Below, one piece after another: positions 16,036-26,513 of a stretch of DNA of 64,000 bases. The position numbers were made by a program, and so were the translations under genes. Every line of letters begins with the position of its first letter. Positions within the stretch are counted from its first letter, which is position 1. Source of the DNA: an uncultured Psychroserpens sp. (GTDB lineage Bacteria > Bacteroidota > Bacteroidia > Flavobacteriales > Flavobacteriaceae); the NCBI RefSeq assembly GCF_947500255.1, contig NZ_CANMRL010000004.1, positions 186,001 through 250,000 on the forward strand. Direction: 5' to 3'. The notes beneath the pieces were generated by a model that did no database searches, was not told where the DNA came from, and saw only the letters and a list, made by a program, of their open reading frames with translations.

Positions 16036-17568
16036 ATGAGCAACAACAAAACCATTAAATCTGCTTTAATTTCAGTTTTTAGCAAAGACGGATTAGAACC
16101 AATTGTTAAACAACTTGATCAGCAAAATGTAACCATTTATTCTACAGGTGGTACAGAAAAATTCATTAAAGACTTAGGCATAAATGTCGTGCCTGTTGAA
16201 GATGTTACTTCCTATCCTTCTATTTTGGGCGGACGCGTAAAAACATTGCACCCAAAAGTATTTGGAGGCATTCTAAACCGACAAAATAACGAAAGTGATG
16301 TTGCAGAATTAGTTGACTTTGATATTCCTCAAATCGATTTAGTTATTGTTGATTTGTATCCTTTTGAAAAAACAGTAGCTTCAGGCGCTTCCAACCAAGA
16401 TATTATTGAAAAAATTGATATTGGTGGTATTTCATTGATTAGGGCTGCTGCCAAAAATTATGCAGATGTGATTTGTGTATCTTCTGTAGATGATTATTCT
16501 GAATTTCTAGACCTTTTGAAATCTCAAAACGGAGAAACTTCTGAAGCCGACAGAAAACGATTTGCAGCTAAAGCTTTTAATGTATCATCGCATTACGATT
16601 CTGCAATTTTTAATTATTTCAATGCAGATCATGAGATTGCTTCACTCAAAATTAGTGAAACAAATGGACAAGTATTACGTTATGGTGAGAATCCACATCA
16701 ACGCGGATTTTTCTTCGGAAACTTTGACGACTTGTTTACTAAACTTCACGGAAAAGCATTAAGCTACAACAACCTTTTAGATGTTGATGCAGCTGTTAAC
16801 CTAATGAACGAGTTTAAAGGTGAAGCACCAACTTTTGCTATCTTGAAACACAACAATGCTTGTGGTTTTGCACAGCGTGACACGATTCATCAAGCTTATG
16901 TAGACGCACTAGCAGGTGATCCTGTTTCTGCATTTGGTGGTATCTTGATTGCCAACACTGAAATTGATAAAGCAACCGCCGAAAAAATACATTCTTTATT
17001 TTGTGAAGTTGTTATTGCTCCTTCATTTTCTGAAGAAGCGCTAGAGATTTTAAAAGGAAAAAAGAATCGAATACTTTTAATTTTACATGATATAGAATTT
17101 CCAAAAACTACTGTAAGAACATGTCTTAATGGTGTTTTAGTCCAAGATAGAGATAACAAAACCGATAGCATTGCAGATTTAACGCATGCAACCGACAATA
17201 AACCTACAGAAAACGAGTTAGAAGATTTGATATTTGCCTCAAAAATTTGCAAGCATACCAAATCTAATACGATTGTTTTAGCAAAAAATAAACAATTGTG
17301 TGCCAGCGGTACAGGACAAACAAGTCGTGTAGATGCACTTAACCAAGCGATTCATAAAGCACAGTCGTTCAACTTCGACTTACAAGGTGCTGTTATGGCT
17401 AGTGATGCATTCTTCCCGTTTCCAGATTGTGTAGAAATTGCAGATAAAGCAGGAATCACTGCTGTGATTCAACCAGGAGGCTCAATTAAAGACCAATTAA
17501 CCGTTGATTATTGTAATGAAAATAATTTAGCTATGGTAATGACAGGAACACGCCATTTTAAGCATTAA
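16036..17568 (+). CDS. purH: Bifunctional AICAR formyltransferase / IMP cyclohydrolase PurH
   Basis: A 510-residue enzyme for the last two steps of IMP synthesis. The N-terminal MGS-like cyclohydrolase domain (about 1-150) shows YSTGGTEKFI, YPSILGGRVKTLHPK and RAAAKNY. The C-terminal AICARFT domain (about 150-510) has LRYGENPHQ, LKHNNACG and the closing VIQPGGSIKDQ and TGTRHFKH. Length is typical. The mreB gene starts 66 bases later with no obvious terminator, so the rod operon may be read partly from the purH promoter. Confidence 0.97.
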   Translation: MSNNKTIKSALISVFSKDGLEPIVKQLDQQNVTIYSTGGTEKFIKDLGINVVPVEDVTSYPSILGGRVKTLHPKVFGGILNRQNNESDVAELVDFDIPQIDLVIVDLYPFEKTVASGASNQDIIEKIDIGGISLIRAAAKNYADVICVSSVDDYSEFLDLLKSQNGETSEADRKRFAAKAFNVSSHYDSAIFNYFNADHEIASLKISETNGQVLRYGENPHQRGFFFGNFDDLFTKLHGKALSYNNLLDVDAAVNLMNEFKGEAPTFAILKHNNACGFAQRDTIHQAYVDALAGDPVSAFGGILIANTEIDKATAEKIHSLFCEVVIAPSFSEEALEILKGKKNRILLILHDIEFPKTTVRTCLNGVLVQDRDNKTDSIADLTHATDNKPTENELEDLIFASKICKHTKSNTIVLAKNKQLCASGTGQTSRVDALNQAIHKAQSFNFDLQGAVMASDAFFPFPDCVEIADKAGITAVIQPGGSIKDQLTVDYCNENNLAMVMTGTRHFKH

Positions 17569-17634
17569 TTTTATTACATTTACAACACACCAAAAAATTA
17601 AAACAATAACGACCTCATAATATTAGAATAGCGA

Positions 17635-18663
17635 ATGGGATTTTTTGATTTCTTAACCGAAGAAATAGCCATAGATTTAGGAACTGCAAATACACTTATT
17701 ATCCACAATGACAAAGTTGTTGTTGATAGTCCGTCTATAGTTGCCAGAGACCGAATTTCAGGCAAAATCATTGCCGTTGGTAAAGAAGCCAACATGATGC
17801 AAGGTAAAACACACGAGAACATTAAAACGATTAGACCTTTGAAAGATGGTGTAATTGCCGATTTTGATGCCTCAGAACAAATGATAAGCATGTTTATTAA
17901 AAATATTCCTGCTTTGAAAAAGAAATTATTTACACCTGCACTTCGAATGGTCGTTTGTATTCCATCAGGAATTACAGAAGTAGAAATGCGAGCAGTAAAA
18001 GAATCTTGTGAACGTGTTAATGGTAAAGAAGTATACTTAATTCATGAGCCAATGGCTGCTGCTATTGGTATTGGTATCGATATCATGCAACCTAAAGGAA
18101 ACATGATTGTTGATATTGGAGGTGGTACTACTGAAATTGCGGTAATTGCCCTTGGAGGAATTGTTTGTGACAAATCTGTAAAAGTAGCAGGTGACGTATT
18201 CACTAATGATATTATATACTACATGCGTACACAGCACAACCTCTATGTAGGTGATCGTACTGCTGAAAAGATAAAAATCCAAATTGGAGCCGCGACCGAA
18301 GACCTTGATCTTCCACCAGAAGAAATGAGTGTACAAGGTCGTGATCTATTAACTGGAAAACCAAAACAAGTTCAGATTTCTTTTAGAGAGATTGCAAAAG
18401 CATTAGATAAATCCATTTTAAGAATTGAAGATTCTGTGATGGAAACCTTATCACAAACGCCTCCAGAATTAGCTGCCGATATTTACAATACAGGTATCTA
18501 TTTAGCAGGTGGTGGTTCGATGCTTAGAGGATTAGACAAACGTCTATCTCAAAAAACAGATTTACCTGTTTATATTGCTGAAGATCCCTTAAGAGCTGTT
18601 GTTCGTGGTACTGGAATTACACTTAAAAACCTTGCTAAATTTAAAAGTGTATTGATTAAATAA
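17635..18663 (+). CDS. mreB: Rod-shape-determining protein MreB
   Basis: A 342-residue actin homologue: phosphate-1 motif IAIDLGTANTLI (residues 10-21), phosphate-2 DIGGGTTEIAV near 162 and adenosine motif AGGGSMLRGLD near 290. It polymerises under the inner membrane and directs elongation of the wall. It is first in the set mreB-mreC-mreD-mrdA-rodA, all on the plus strand with small gaps or overlaps. Confidence 0.97.
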   Translation: MGFFDFLTEEIAIDLGTANTLIIHNDKVVVDSPSIVARDRISGKIIAVGKEANMMQGKTHENIKTIRPLKDGVIADFDASEQMISMFIKNIPALKKKLFTPALRMVVCIPSGITEVEMRAVKESCERVNGKEVYLIHEPMAAAIGIGIDIMQPKGNMIVDIGGGTTEIAVIALGGIVCDKSVKVAGDVFTNDIIYYMRTQHNLYVGDRTAEKIKIQIGAATEDLDLPPEEMSVQGRDLLTGKPKQVQISFREIAKALDKSILRIEDSVMETLSQTPPELAADIYNTGIYLAGGGSMLRGLDKRLSQKTDLPVYIAEDPLRAVVRGTGITLKNLAKFKSVLIK

Positions 18664-18682
18664 CTGAGAACACCTACATCGC

Positions 18683-19504
18683 ATGCAACAAATTATCAAC
18701 TTTGTCATTAGAAACAAAACGTCCCTTTTGTTTCTGTTGCTGTTTGGTATTTCTTTAGCACTAACCATACAATCACATTCTTATCACAAAAGCAAGTTTA
18801 TTAATTCTGCTAATTTTATAACTGGTGGTATTTATGACAAAGCCAGTGGGATCTCTAATTATTTTGATTTGAAAACACAAAATGATATCCTCATTGAAGA
18901 AAACAACAGATTGCGATCTCAAGTTTTTAATGCTTCAGATTCTACCAGTATAATATCCATAGATAGTATATCCTACAGTGGGCGTTATAAAATACAATCA
19001 GCTCGAATTATCAATAATAATTATGCGTCATCAAAAAATTACTTAACCATTAATAGAGGAGAAAAAAATGGTATTAAAGAAGATTTTGGTGTTATGACAT
19101 CTAAAGGCATTGTAGGTATCATTGACAATACATCTAATGGTTATGCTCGCGTGCTTTCTATCTTAAACACAAAAAGTAAAATTAACGCTCAACTAAAAAC
19201 TTCAGATCAATTTGGATCATTAGAATGGAATGGTAAGTCATCTTCAATTGTTCAACTAACAGATATTTCAAAATTTGCACCTGTAAGAGAAGGAGACACT
19301 ATCGTAACTGGTGGAAAATCTTCTATATTTCCTAAAGGTATTCCCATAGGTGCTGTAGATAATTTTGAACTGGACATTAGCGGTGACACCTATATCGTTA
19401 ACGTTAAATTATTTAATGATATGACCAATCTATCTCATGTCTATATCATAGAGAATTTAGATGCCGATGAAATAAAACTCTTAGAAAACCCTGTTGATGA
19501 ATAG
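18683..19504 (+). CDS. mreC: Rod-shape-determining protein MreC
   Basis: A 273-residue bitopic protein: one membrane helix (13-29), a coiled-coil segment (about 60-85, LKTQNDILIEENNRLRSQ) and the double beta-barrel periplasmic domain (about 105-260, with the family's GIVGIIDNTSNGYARVLSILN). It links MreB to PBP2. It starts 19 bases after mreB and overlaps mreD. Confidence 0.93.
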   Translation: MQQIINFVIRNKTSLLFLLLFGISLALTIQSHSYHKSKFINSANFITGGIYDKASGISNYFDLKTQNDILIEENNRLRSQVFNASDSTSIISIDSISYSGRYKIQSARIINNNYASSKNYLTINRGEKNGIKEDFGVMTSKGIVGIIDNTSNGYARVLSILNTKSKINAQLKTSDQFGSLEWNGKSSSIVQLTDISKFAPVREGDTIVTGGKSSIFPKGIPIGAVDNFELDISGDTYIVNVKLFNDMTNLSHVYIIENLDADEIKLLENPVDE

Positions 19505-20003
19505 TTTAAATCTCAATAGCATCATTAGGTTTATTGTACTTGTGTTAGCGCAGGCATTACTATTTAATAATATTAACTTTTTAGGGAATATCAATCCTTA
19601 TCCATACATACTATTCATTTTATTATTTCCGGTAAATAATAACCGTTCTCTTTTCATTTTTATGAGCTTTATGTTAGGGTTATTTGTAGATATTTTTTCT
19701 GATTCTGGTGGTGTTCATGCTGCATCTTGTGTCTCCATTGCATTTATAAGACCAGCTGTATTGAAGTTTGCATTTGGTATGGTATATGAGCATCAAAACA
19801 TGAAGTTCAATAACACCGAATTTGGTAACAGATTGATCTACTTTTCAATTTTAATAGCGATTCATCATTTTATTATGTTCACCATGGAAATTTTTAACAT
19901 TTCGAACATAATTTTAATATTACAGAAAACGTTATTTTCAAGTATCTTTACGATTATACTTTGCGTATTAATTTCAGTACTTTTTAGTAACAAACAACGA
20001 TGA
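19497..20003 (+). CDS. mreD: Rod-shape-determining protein MreD
   Basis: A 168-residue membrane protein with five to six helices and the MreD pattern NPYPYILFILLFP early and FMLGLFVDIFSDSGGVHAAS in the middle. I start at the ATG at 19497; a TTG three bases earlier is possible. It overlaps the end of mreC by eight bases and the start of mrdA by four (ATGA), which suggests translational coupling. Confidence 0.9.
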   Translation: MNSLNLNSIIRFIVLVLAQALLFNNINFLGNINPYPYILFILLFPVNNNRSLFIFMSFMLGLFVDIFSDSGGVHAASCVSIAFIRPAVLKFAFGMVYEHQNMKFNNTEFGNRLIYFSILIAIHHFIMFTMEIFNISNIILILQKTLFSSIFTIILCVLISVLFSNKQR

Positions 20004-21970
20004 GGAAACTTCTACTTTTATTAACCGTAGTTACTGTTGGACTTGTATTTATTGCTCGCTTGTTCTATTTACAAGTGTACAATAAGCAAGCCTATAATCT
20101 TTTTGAGGATAGTGCGATTAAAAAAGTATATGATTACCCTAAACGTGGTTATGTCTATGATAGAAATGGCAAACTACTAGTTGCTAATCAACCTTCTTAT
20201 GATGTCATGGTTATCCCTAGAGAAGTTGAACCATTAGACACTTTAGAATTTTGTAGGCTATTAAAAATTTCCAAAGACGACTTTAAAAAAACATACGACA
20301 GAGCAAAAAATTACTCACCACGATTACCTTCAGTGTTTGTACCGCAGCTATCCAAAACTGATTATGCGGTGCTTCAAGAAAAGATGCGAAAATTTAAAGG
20401 GTTCTATATTCAAAAACGTTTTCTGCGTGACTATAGAACATCTATTGGTGCTAATGTTTTAGGTGACATCGGAGAAGTTAACCAGCGAATTATAGAAAGA
20501 CAACCTTACTATAAAATGGGAGACCTCATTGGTAAGCAAGGGGTAGAATTATCTTATGAAAAAATTCTTCGAGGTGTCAAAGGCATCAAGTTTATTCAAA
20601 AAGATCGATTCAATAAAAATATTGGCCCTTATAAAGAGGGACGTTATGACACTTTACCTCAACCAGGAAAAGATATTAAAATTACAATTGATTCTGACTT
20701 ACAGCAGTATGGCGAATTATTAATGACCAATAAAAGAGGTGGTATTGTTGCTATCGATCCTAGTAATGGTGAAATTCTCGCACTAGTGACAGGGCCGAGT
20801 TATAATCCTAATTTACTTGTTGGCCGAGAGCGAAATAAACACTTTTCAAGATTGTTCTTAGATACTATAACAAGACCAACATGGGATAGAGGTCTTCAAG
20901 CCCAATATCCTCCTGGATCCCCTTTTAAAGTGATTAATGCATTAATTGGTTTACAAGAAGGAGTTATCAATACAAGCGACAAAGTGACTTGTAGAATGGG
21001 ATATTATTATGGAAGTCGAAGACTTACAGGTTGCCACCATCATAAAAGTCCGGTAGATATGAATAATGGTATTGCGCAATCCTGTAATGCCTATTTTGTA
21101 AATGCCTATCGTAAAATAGTCGACAAATACGATGATGCAGGGAACGCTATGAATACATGGGCCAAACATGCCAAAAGTTTTGGACTAGGAAATTACCTAG
21201 GCTATGATTTACCTGTTGGACAAAAAGGTAGAATACCTGATGGAGATTACTATGATAAAGCTTATGGTGATAATCGTTGGGGATCAACTTATATTGTTTC
21301 AAATGCTATAGGTCAAGGTGAAGTTGAAGCGACACCAATTCAACTTGCTAATATGGCTGCTGCTATTGGAAATCGTGGTTATTACTACACACCACATATT
21401 ATTAAAGACATTGAAGGCGAAACCATTGACACGAAATATACAACGCCAAAATATACAACTATAGACAAAAGACATTTTGAACCTGTGATACAAGGAATGT
21501 TTGATGTATATAACAAAGGAACTGCAGCAACCCTTCGCATTCCTGGTATTGATATTTGTGGAAAAACTGGGACTGCTGAGAATTTTATCAAAATTGATAG
21601 TGTAAAAACACAACTAACCGACCATTCCATTTTTGTGGCCTTTGCCCCTAAAGACAATCCAAAAATAGCTATCGCAGTTTTTGTTGAAAACGGATATTGG
21701 GGAAGCCGTTTTGCTGGACGAATGGCCAGTTTGATGATTGAAAAATATATTAAAGGCGAGATTACTAGAACAGATATGGAACATTGGATTTTAACACATA
21801 GCTTAGAAAATGAGTATGCAAAACCCTATTCTGGCGAGCCTTTTAAAATCAATGGAGAAACAACACTTCAAGTTGTAGATAAAGTTGTTGCAGATAAAGT
21901 TGAAAAACTAAAGAATGACGATCTCAGTAATTCTATTAGAATAAATGCAAACCAATCTAACCAAAAGTAG
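20000..21970 (+). CDS. mrdA: Penicillin-binding protein 2 (peptidoglycan transpeptidase)
   Basis: A 656-residue class B PBP of the elongasome. One N-terminal membrane helix (4-22), a PBP dimerisation domain with KRGYVYDRNGKLLVAN, and a transpeptidase domain with SxxK at Ser307 (PPGSPFK), SxN (QSCNAY) and KTG (CGKTGTAEN). A short hydrophilic C-terminal extension with a Val/Lys/Asp-rich segment follows the catalytic domain. It starts inside the mreD stop, and rodA starts three bases after its stop. Confidence 0.96.
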   Translation: MRKLLLLLTVVTVGLVFIARLFYLQVYNKQAYNLFEDSAIKKVYDYPKRGYVYDRNGKLLVANQPSYDVMVIPREVEPLDTLEFCRLLKISKDDFKKTYDRAKNYSPRLPSVFVPQLSKTDYAVLQEKMRKFKGFYIQKRFLRDYRTSIGANVLGDIGEVNQRIIERQPYYKMGDLIGKQGVELSYEKILRGVKGIKFIQKDRFNKNIGPYKEGRYDTLPQPGKDIKITIDSDLQQYGELLMTNKRGGIVAIDPSNGEILALVTGPSYNPNLLVGRERNKHFSRLFLDTITRPTWDRGLQAQYPPGSPFKVINALIGLQEGVINTSDKVTCRMGYYYGSRRLTGCHHHKSPVDMNNGIAQSCNAYFVNAYRKIVDKYDDAGNAMNTWAKHAKSFGLGNYLGYDLPVGQKGRIPDGDYYDKAYGDNRWGSTYIVSNAIGQGEVEATPIQLANMAAAIGNRGYYYTPHIIKDIEGETIDTKYTTPKYTTIDKRHFEPVIQGMFDVYNKGTAATLRIPGIDICGKTGTAENFIKIDSVKTQLTDHSIFVAFAPKDNPKIAIAVFVENGYWGSRFAGRMASLMIEKYIKGEITRTDMEHWILTHSLENEYAKPYSGEPFKINGETTLQVVDKVVADKVEKLKNDDLSNSIRINANQSNQK

Positions 21971-21972
21971 TA

Positions 21973-23253
21973 ATGTACAGAGAAAATCATAGAGGTTTTA
22001 GATTTGATTGGATTACTATTGTTTTGTTTTTACTGTTGGTAGGTTTTGGCTGGTTAAATATTTTGTCGGCATCTCATGAAGGTGAAATTACTAGCTATTT
22101 TGATATGAGTCAACTCTATGGAAAACATCTGGTTTTTATAGGACTTACCTTTGTTTTAATTGTTCTTATACTCTCATTAGAAGCTAAATTTTATGAACGG
22201 TTTGCCAGTATTATTTATATAGCAGCCATGCTAGCCCTTGTTGGACTCTTTATCTTTGGTAAAGATGTAAATGGTGCACGTTCATGGTATGGTATAGGTA
22301 GTATGACCATACAACCTAGTGAATTTGCAAAATCTGCCACTGCTCTGGCGCTAGCAAAGTACATGAGTGACTTGCAAACCAATATGAATTCATTAAAGGA
22401 TCAACTGAGAGCGGTAGCAATAATCATGGTTCCAGCTATTTTAATCTTACTTCAAAATGATGCAGGAAGCACTTTAGTTTACACTTCTTTCTTTTTTGTA
22501 TTCTACAGAGAAGGCTTACAGCAAGTCTATTTAATCATTGGCCTATCAACCATTGTGCTCGCCGTTTTGGCATTAAAATTTGGACTCATAGCAGTTGCTA
22601 TTGTTGCCGCTATTGTTCTCATCATCGTTTATTTCTTCAGAAGGAAAAAGCGTAACTCTATTATACAATCTATAGTTCTTCTTTTAGTATGCATAGCCTT
22701 TTCAGCAGGTGTGAAATTATTTTATAAGCATGTGCTACAACCACATCAACAAAATAGAATAAGCCTATGGTTGCGTCTAGAAAAAGACCCTGTTCTACTA
22801 GAAAAAATGAAAAAAGAAGAAGCCTATAATCTTATTCAGTCTGAACAGGCTATAAGCTCTGGTGGACTATTTGGTAAAGGTTTTTTACAGGGTACGAGAA
22901 CCACTGGTAAGTTTGTACCAGAACAGGAAACTGACTATATTTTTAGTACTGTTGGTGAAGAATGGGGATTTCTTGGCAGCACATTAGTTGTGATTTTATT
23001 TATGGCATTAATTATACGAATATTATATCTAGCTGAATCCCAAAAATCCCAGTTTAGCCGTGTTTATGGCTATGGCGTAGCTTCAGTTTTCTTTATTCAT
23101 TTTACCATCAATACTGGTATGGTTATGGGCTTAATTCCAACAGTAGGGATTCCTTTACCTTTCTTTAGCTATGGAGGATCTGGTCTTTGGGGCTTTACTA
23201 TATTACTATTTATTTTTATAAAATTGGATAGTAATAAAATTAACGAGTGGTAA
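21973..23253 (+). CDS. rodA: Peptidoglycan glycosyltransferase RodA
   Basis: A 426-residue SEDS protein with about ten helices. Signatures include GKDVNGARSWYGIGSMTIQPSEFAK (about 97-121), QNDAGSTLVY near 163 and the late PEQETDYIFSTVGEEWGF and GIPLPFFSYGGSG motifs. It polymerises glycan strands together with PBP2. It is the last gene of the rod operon and is followed by a hairpin terminator. Confidence 0.96.
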   Translation: MYRENHRGFRFDWITIVLFLLLVGFGWLNILSASHEGEITSYFDMSQLYGKHLVFIGLTFVLIVLILSLEAKFYERFASIIYIAAMLALVGLFIFGKDVNGARSWYGIGSMTIQPSEFAKSATALALAKYMSDLQTNMNSLKDQLRAVAIIMVPAILILLQNDAGSTLVYTSFFFVFYREGLQQVYLIIGLSTIVLAVLALKFGLIAVAIVAAIVLIIVYFFRRKKRNSIIQSIVLLLVCIAFSAGVKLFYKHVLQPHQQNRISLWLRLEKDPVLLEKMKKEEAYNLIQSEQAISSGGLFGKGFLQGTRTTGKFVPEQETDYIFSTVGEEWGFLGSTLVVILFMALIIRILYLAESQKSQFSRVYGYGVASVFFIHFTINTGMVMGLIPTVGIPLPFFSYGGSGLWGFTILLFIFIKLDSNKINEW

Positions 23254-23255
23254 TT

Positions 23256-23293
23256 AAAAAAGCTGCCTCAATAAAAGTTGGACAGCCTTTTTA
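23256..23293 (+). terminator. Terminator after rodA
   Basis: AAAAAGCTG and CAGCCTTTTT form an imperfect stem with one bulge, with a second weak pairing (CCTCAA/TTGG) inside. It starts three bases after the rodA stop. Confidence 0.75.
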
Positions 23294-23328
23294 ATACAAC
23301 TTAACTTTTCTTTTTCTTTATAGGAAGA

Positions 23329-23423
23329 AAGACACTAGGTATAGCTTTAATACCACTAAAAAACTGTTTTGCTTACAACCTAACTATATCAATCAATCAG
23401 TTAATGGTAATACCTAGTGTCTT
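23329..23423. repeat. 95-base unit with perfect 14-base terminal inverted repeats
   Basis: AAGACACTAGGTAT (23329-23342) is the exact reverse complement of 23410-23423. Inside, ACCA (23352-23355) and TGGT, and ACTG and CAGT, can extend the stem. No open frame and no clear target-site duplication were seen. It could be a small MITE-like remnant or a structured transcript end. Confidence 0.6.
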
Positions 23424-23482
23424 GTAACTGCTTTTGTCTGAAAATTAAGACTCTAAAAACTTAAATTCAAATTCGAGCATTA

Positions 23483-23553
23483 GATGTGAGATTCTAGAAT
23501 TCTCTGAAATTGTGAGACTAATTCGACCATTGACAATTTAGACACCTCACATC
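23483..23553. repeat. Nested inverted repeat in AT-rich tract
   Basis: GATGTGAG (23483-23490) pairs with CTCACATC (23546-23553), and AATTGT (23508-23513) with ACAATT (23533-23538). The surrounding sequence has degenerate direct copies of the same words, so this may be drifted low-complexity sequence rather than a selected hairpin. Confidence 0.35.
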
Positions 23554-23651
23554 AACAATTTGACAATCTCTAATTTATACAGTAAAGGTGCGAAGATAAT
23601 TTCATATATTTTTATTTATGTTTTTTATAATAAGCATAAACAAAATTTATA

Positions 23652-23681
23652 ATAAAAAAGGAGCCTTTATGGCTCCTTTAT
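23652..23681 (-). terminator. Terminator of valS
   Basis: Arms AAAGGAGCC (23658-23666) and GGCTCCTTT (23671-23679) with a 4-base loop. On the minus strand the hairpin is followed by a T-run, about 20 bases beyond the valS stop. Confidence 0.85.
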
Positions 23682-23701
23682 GTTTTTTAATGATCGTCTA
23701 A

Positions 23702-26329
23702 CTATTGTAAACTGGCCAAACTTGACTTTAAAGTTTCTATCTTAGCCAAAGCATCAGCCTCTTTTTTCTTTTCTGAAGCAACTACTTGCTCAGGCGCATT
23801 ATTAACAAAACGTTCATTAGATAATTTCTTTTGTACCGAGGTTAAGAAGCCTTCAGTATAATTTAATTCCTCAGTAAGTTTCTTTACTTCAGCCTCAACA
23901 TCAATACTACCCTCCATAGGTATAAAATATTCATTAGATTTTACTCTAAAAGTTAAAGCACCTTCAACAGATTCATTGATATACTCAAAACTTTCTAGGT
24001 TACCTAGTTTAGAAATCACCTCATCAAAGCTAGTCGAAACATTTTCGTTATTTACAGCCGAAAATGCAATCGCATCCTTAAAAGCAATATTCTTCTGTTT
24101 TCTAATATTTCTAATACCAGAAATCACCTCAGAAGCAAAGTCAAATTCAGAAATTAAGTTCTCATTAATCGTTTTAGTTTCTGGCCATTCAGCAATAATT
24201 AAAGCTTCTTCAGGTGAGCGTTCCTCAATATATTGCCAGATCTCTTCGGTTAAGAATGGCATAAATGGATGTAGTATTTTCAAAATATCTTCAAATAACA
24301 CAATGACTTGTTCTAAAGTTTTCGCATCAATAGGTTGCTGATATGCCGGTTTTATAATTTCTAATAACCATGATGCAAAATCGTCCCAAATGAGCTTATA
24401 AGTTGCCATTAGCGCATCACTTAATCGGTATTTACTGAAATGATCTTCAATATCTGCAATGGTCTTTTGAAATTTAGACTCGAACCATTCTATCGCTATT
24501 TTACTTGAATTGGGCTGAACAATCGTATCATCTACATCCCAGCCTTTAACTAATCTAAAGGCATTCCAAATTTTATTAGCAAACTGCTTTCCTTGCTGAC
24601 ATAAATCTTCATCAAACATTAAATCATTTCCGGCTGCCGAACTTAACAACAGTCCTACTCTAACGCCATCTGCGCCGTAATCTTCAATCAATTTTAAAGC
24701 ATCTGGCGAATTCCCTAAAGACTTAGACATTTTTCGACGCTGCTTATCTCTAACCAATCCAGTGAGATATACATTTTCAAAAGGTCTTTGATCTTTATAT
24801 TCATATCCTGCAATAATCATTCTCGCCACCCAGAAAAATAATATATCTGGTCCTGTAACTAAATCATTTGTAGGATAATAGTACTTGATTTCCTCATTTT
24901 CAGGGTTTCGAATACCATCAAAAACACTCATTGGCCATAACCATGAACTAAACCATGTATCTAAGGCATCAGAATCTTGGCGAATATCATCTCGTTCAAT
25001 ACTAATCCCTTTCTCTTTAATTAAAGTGTGTGCATCATCTATAGTTTCGGCTACAACAAAATCCTCTTTGCCATCACCATAGTAATAAGCAGGAATCTGT
25101 TGTCCCCAAAGTAATTGACGTGAAATATTCCAATCGCGAATATTTTCCATCCAATGACGATACGTGTTCTCAAATTTCTTTGGAAACAGTTTTACGTCTC
25201 CATTAGTTAGCACAGCATCTAAAGCTGGCTTTGCCAGATCTTCCATTTTTAAAAACCATTGATCGCTTAAACGCGGTTCTATTATGGCTTTAGTTCGTTC
25301 TGAAGTTCCTACTTTATTGGTATAATTTTCGGTTTTAACTAATTTATTTGCCTCCTTGAGCTCCTTTACTATTGCTTTCCTTACTACAAAACGATCCTGT
25401 CCTTCATAATGCATTCCGAAGCTATTAAGTGAGGCATCTTCATTAAATATATCTACGACTTCTAAATGATGTTTATCCCCTAAAACTTTGTCATTTTCAT
25501 CATGCGCAGGTGTCACTTTTAAACAACCTGTACCAAACTCAACATCCACATACTCATCTTCAATAATAGGAATCACCCTTCCACAAATAGGTACAATAGC
25601 ATTTTTACCTTTTAGATGTACGAAGCGCTCATCATTTGGGTTTATACAAATGGCTGTATCACCAAAAATAGTCTCAGGTCTAGTAGTAGCAATAACTAGC
25701 GTATCATCACTTCCTTCAACTTGGTATTTAATGTAATAGAGAAAACCTTGCTTTTCAACATGAATTACCTCCTCATCAGACAATGTTGTTTTAGCTTCAG
25801 GATCCCAATTAACCATACGATATCCTCTGTATATCAGTCCTTTGTTATATAAATCAACAAATACTTTGATTACAGCCTCACTCATGTCATCATCCATGGT
25901 AAATTTTGTACGATCCCAATCACAAGAGCATCCAAGTTTTTTTAGTTGGTCAAGAATTACGCCTCCATACTCTTCGGTCCACTCCCAAGCGTGTTTTAAA
26001 AATTCTTCACGAGATAGGTCATTTTTGTCAATACCTTGGGCTTTTAACTTAGCCACAACCTTTGCCTCAGTAGCAATAGACGCATGATCTGTTCCTGGAA
26101 CCCAACATGCATTCTTTCCTTTTAAACGTGCACGACGGATAAGTACATCCTGAATGGTATTATTCAGCATATGTCCCATATGAAGTACTCCTGTTACATT
26201 TGGAGGAGGAATAACAATGGTATATGGTTCTCTTTCATCTGGTGTAGAATGAAAGTAATTATGTGTCATCCAGTAGTCGTACCACTTAGTTTCTACTGAT
26301 TCTGCTGAATATTTTGATGGAATGCCCAT
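23702..26329 (-). CDS. valS: Valine--tRNA ligase
   Basis: An 875-residue class I synthetase. HIGH motif HMGH at 50-53 ([13 protein letters not shown]), KMSKS at 533-537 ([10 protein letters not shown]), a CP1 editing insert in between, the Val-specific anticodon-binding region, and a C-terminal coiled coil (about 805-875, [17 protein letters not shown]) as in bacterial ValRS. It is a stand-alone gene with its own promoter and terminator. Confidence 0.98.
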   Translation of the reverse strand: MGIPSKYSAESVETKWYDYWMTHNYFHSTPDEREPYTIVIPPPNVTGVLHMGHMLNNTIQDVLIRRARLKGKNACWVPGTDHASIATEAKVVAKLKAQGIDKNDLSREEFLKHAWEWTEEYGGVILDQLKKLGCSCDWDRTKFTMDDDMSEAVIKVFVDLYNKGLIYRGYRMVNWDPEAKTTLSDEEVIHVEKQGFLYYIKYQVEGSDDTLVIATTRPETIFGDTAICINPNDERFVHLKGKNAIVPICGRVIPIIEDEYVDVEFGTGCLKVTPAHDENDKVLGDKHHLEVVDIFNEDASLNSFGMHYEGQDRFVVRKAIVKELKEANKLVKTENYTNKVGTSERTKAIIEPRLSDQWFLKMEDLAKPALDAVLTNGDVKLFPKKFENTYRHWMENIRDWNISRQLLWGQQIPAYYYGDGKEDFVVAETIDDAHTLIKEKGISIERDDIRQDSDALDTWFSSWLWPMSVFDGIRNPENEEIKYYYPTNDLVTGPDILFFWVARMIIAGYEYKDQRPFENVYLTGLVRDKQRRKMSKSLGNSPDALKLIEDYGADGVRVGLLLSSAAGNDLMFDEDLCQQGKQFANKIWNAFRLVKGWDVDDTIVQPNSSKIAIEWFESKFQKTIADIEDHFSKYRLSDALMATYKLIWDDFASWLLEIIKPAYQQPIDAKTLEQVIVLFEDILKILHPFMPFLTEEIWQYIEERSPEEALIIAEWPETKTINENLISEFDFASEVISGIRNIRKQKNIAFKDAIAFSAVNNENVSTSFDEVISKLGNLESFEYINESVEGALTFRVKSNEYFIPMEGSIDVEAEVKKLTEELNYTEGFLTSVQKKLSNERFVNNAPEQVVASEKKKEADALAKIETLKSSLASLQ

Positions 26330-26360
26330 GCGTTTGGTATTGTTTTTGCTTTATAACTGA

Positions 26361-26391
26361 CAAAAGTACTTATATTTCTTTTTTTGCGAAA
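26361..26391 (-). promoter_or_regulatory. Promoter of valS
   Basis: On the minus strand TTTC (26388-26391), 19 bases, then TACTTTTG (26361-26368). This matches TTTG-N19-TAnnTTTG except for one base in the -33 element. The start codon lies 32 bases downstream of the -7 box. Confidence 0.6.
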
Positions 26392-26460
26392 TGATTAAAA
26401 GAAATAATGACCAACTAAACTGTAATTAATGTTAATTATATGGTCATACGGCTAATTTAT

Positions 26461-26491
26461 TTTGCGGAATCACAAAAAGTAAGTAGTTTTG
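26461..26491 (+). promoter_or_regulatory. Consensus Bacteroidota promoter of the DUF1573 gene
   Basis: TTTG (26461-26464), 19 bases, then TAGTTTTG (26484-26491). Both elements and the spacing match the consensus of the primary sigma factor; this is the best such promoter in the window. Confidence 0.75.
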
Positions 26492-26513
26492 ATAGTATCA
26501 ATTTAAAATTAAA

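Larger units (their letters stand above)
23254..23701. other. Gene-free stretch of 448 bases between rodA and valS
   Basis: The stretch has no credible coding frame. From left to right it holds the rodA terminator, a 95-base unit bounded by 14-base inverted repeats, an AT-rich part with degenerate tracts of the type TTTGACAAT / TGTGAGA, an 8-base inverted repeat, and the valS terminator. I see no tRNA cloverleaf and no transposase remnant. Confidence 0.75.

Noticed and set aside
23329-23423. Insertion sequence
   Set aside because: The unit is only 95 bases, holds no transposase fragment and shows no target-site duplication; kept only as an inverted repeat.
23461-23580. CRISPR array
   Set aside because: The repeated words are short, imperfect and unevenly spaced, with no cas genes in the window.
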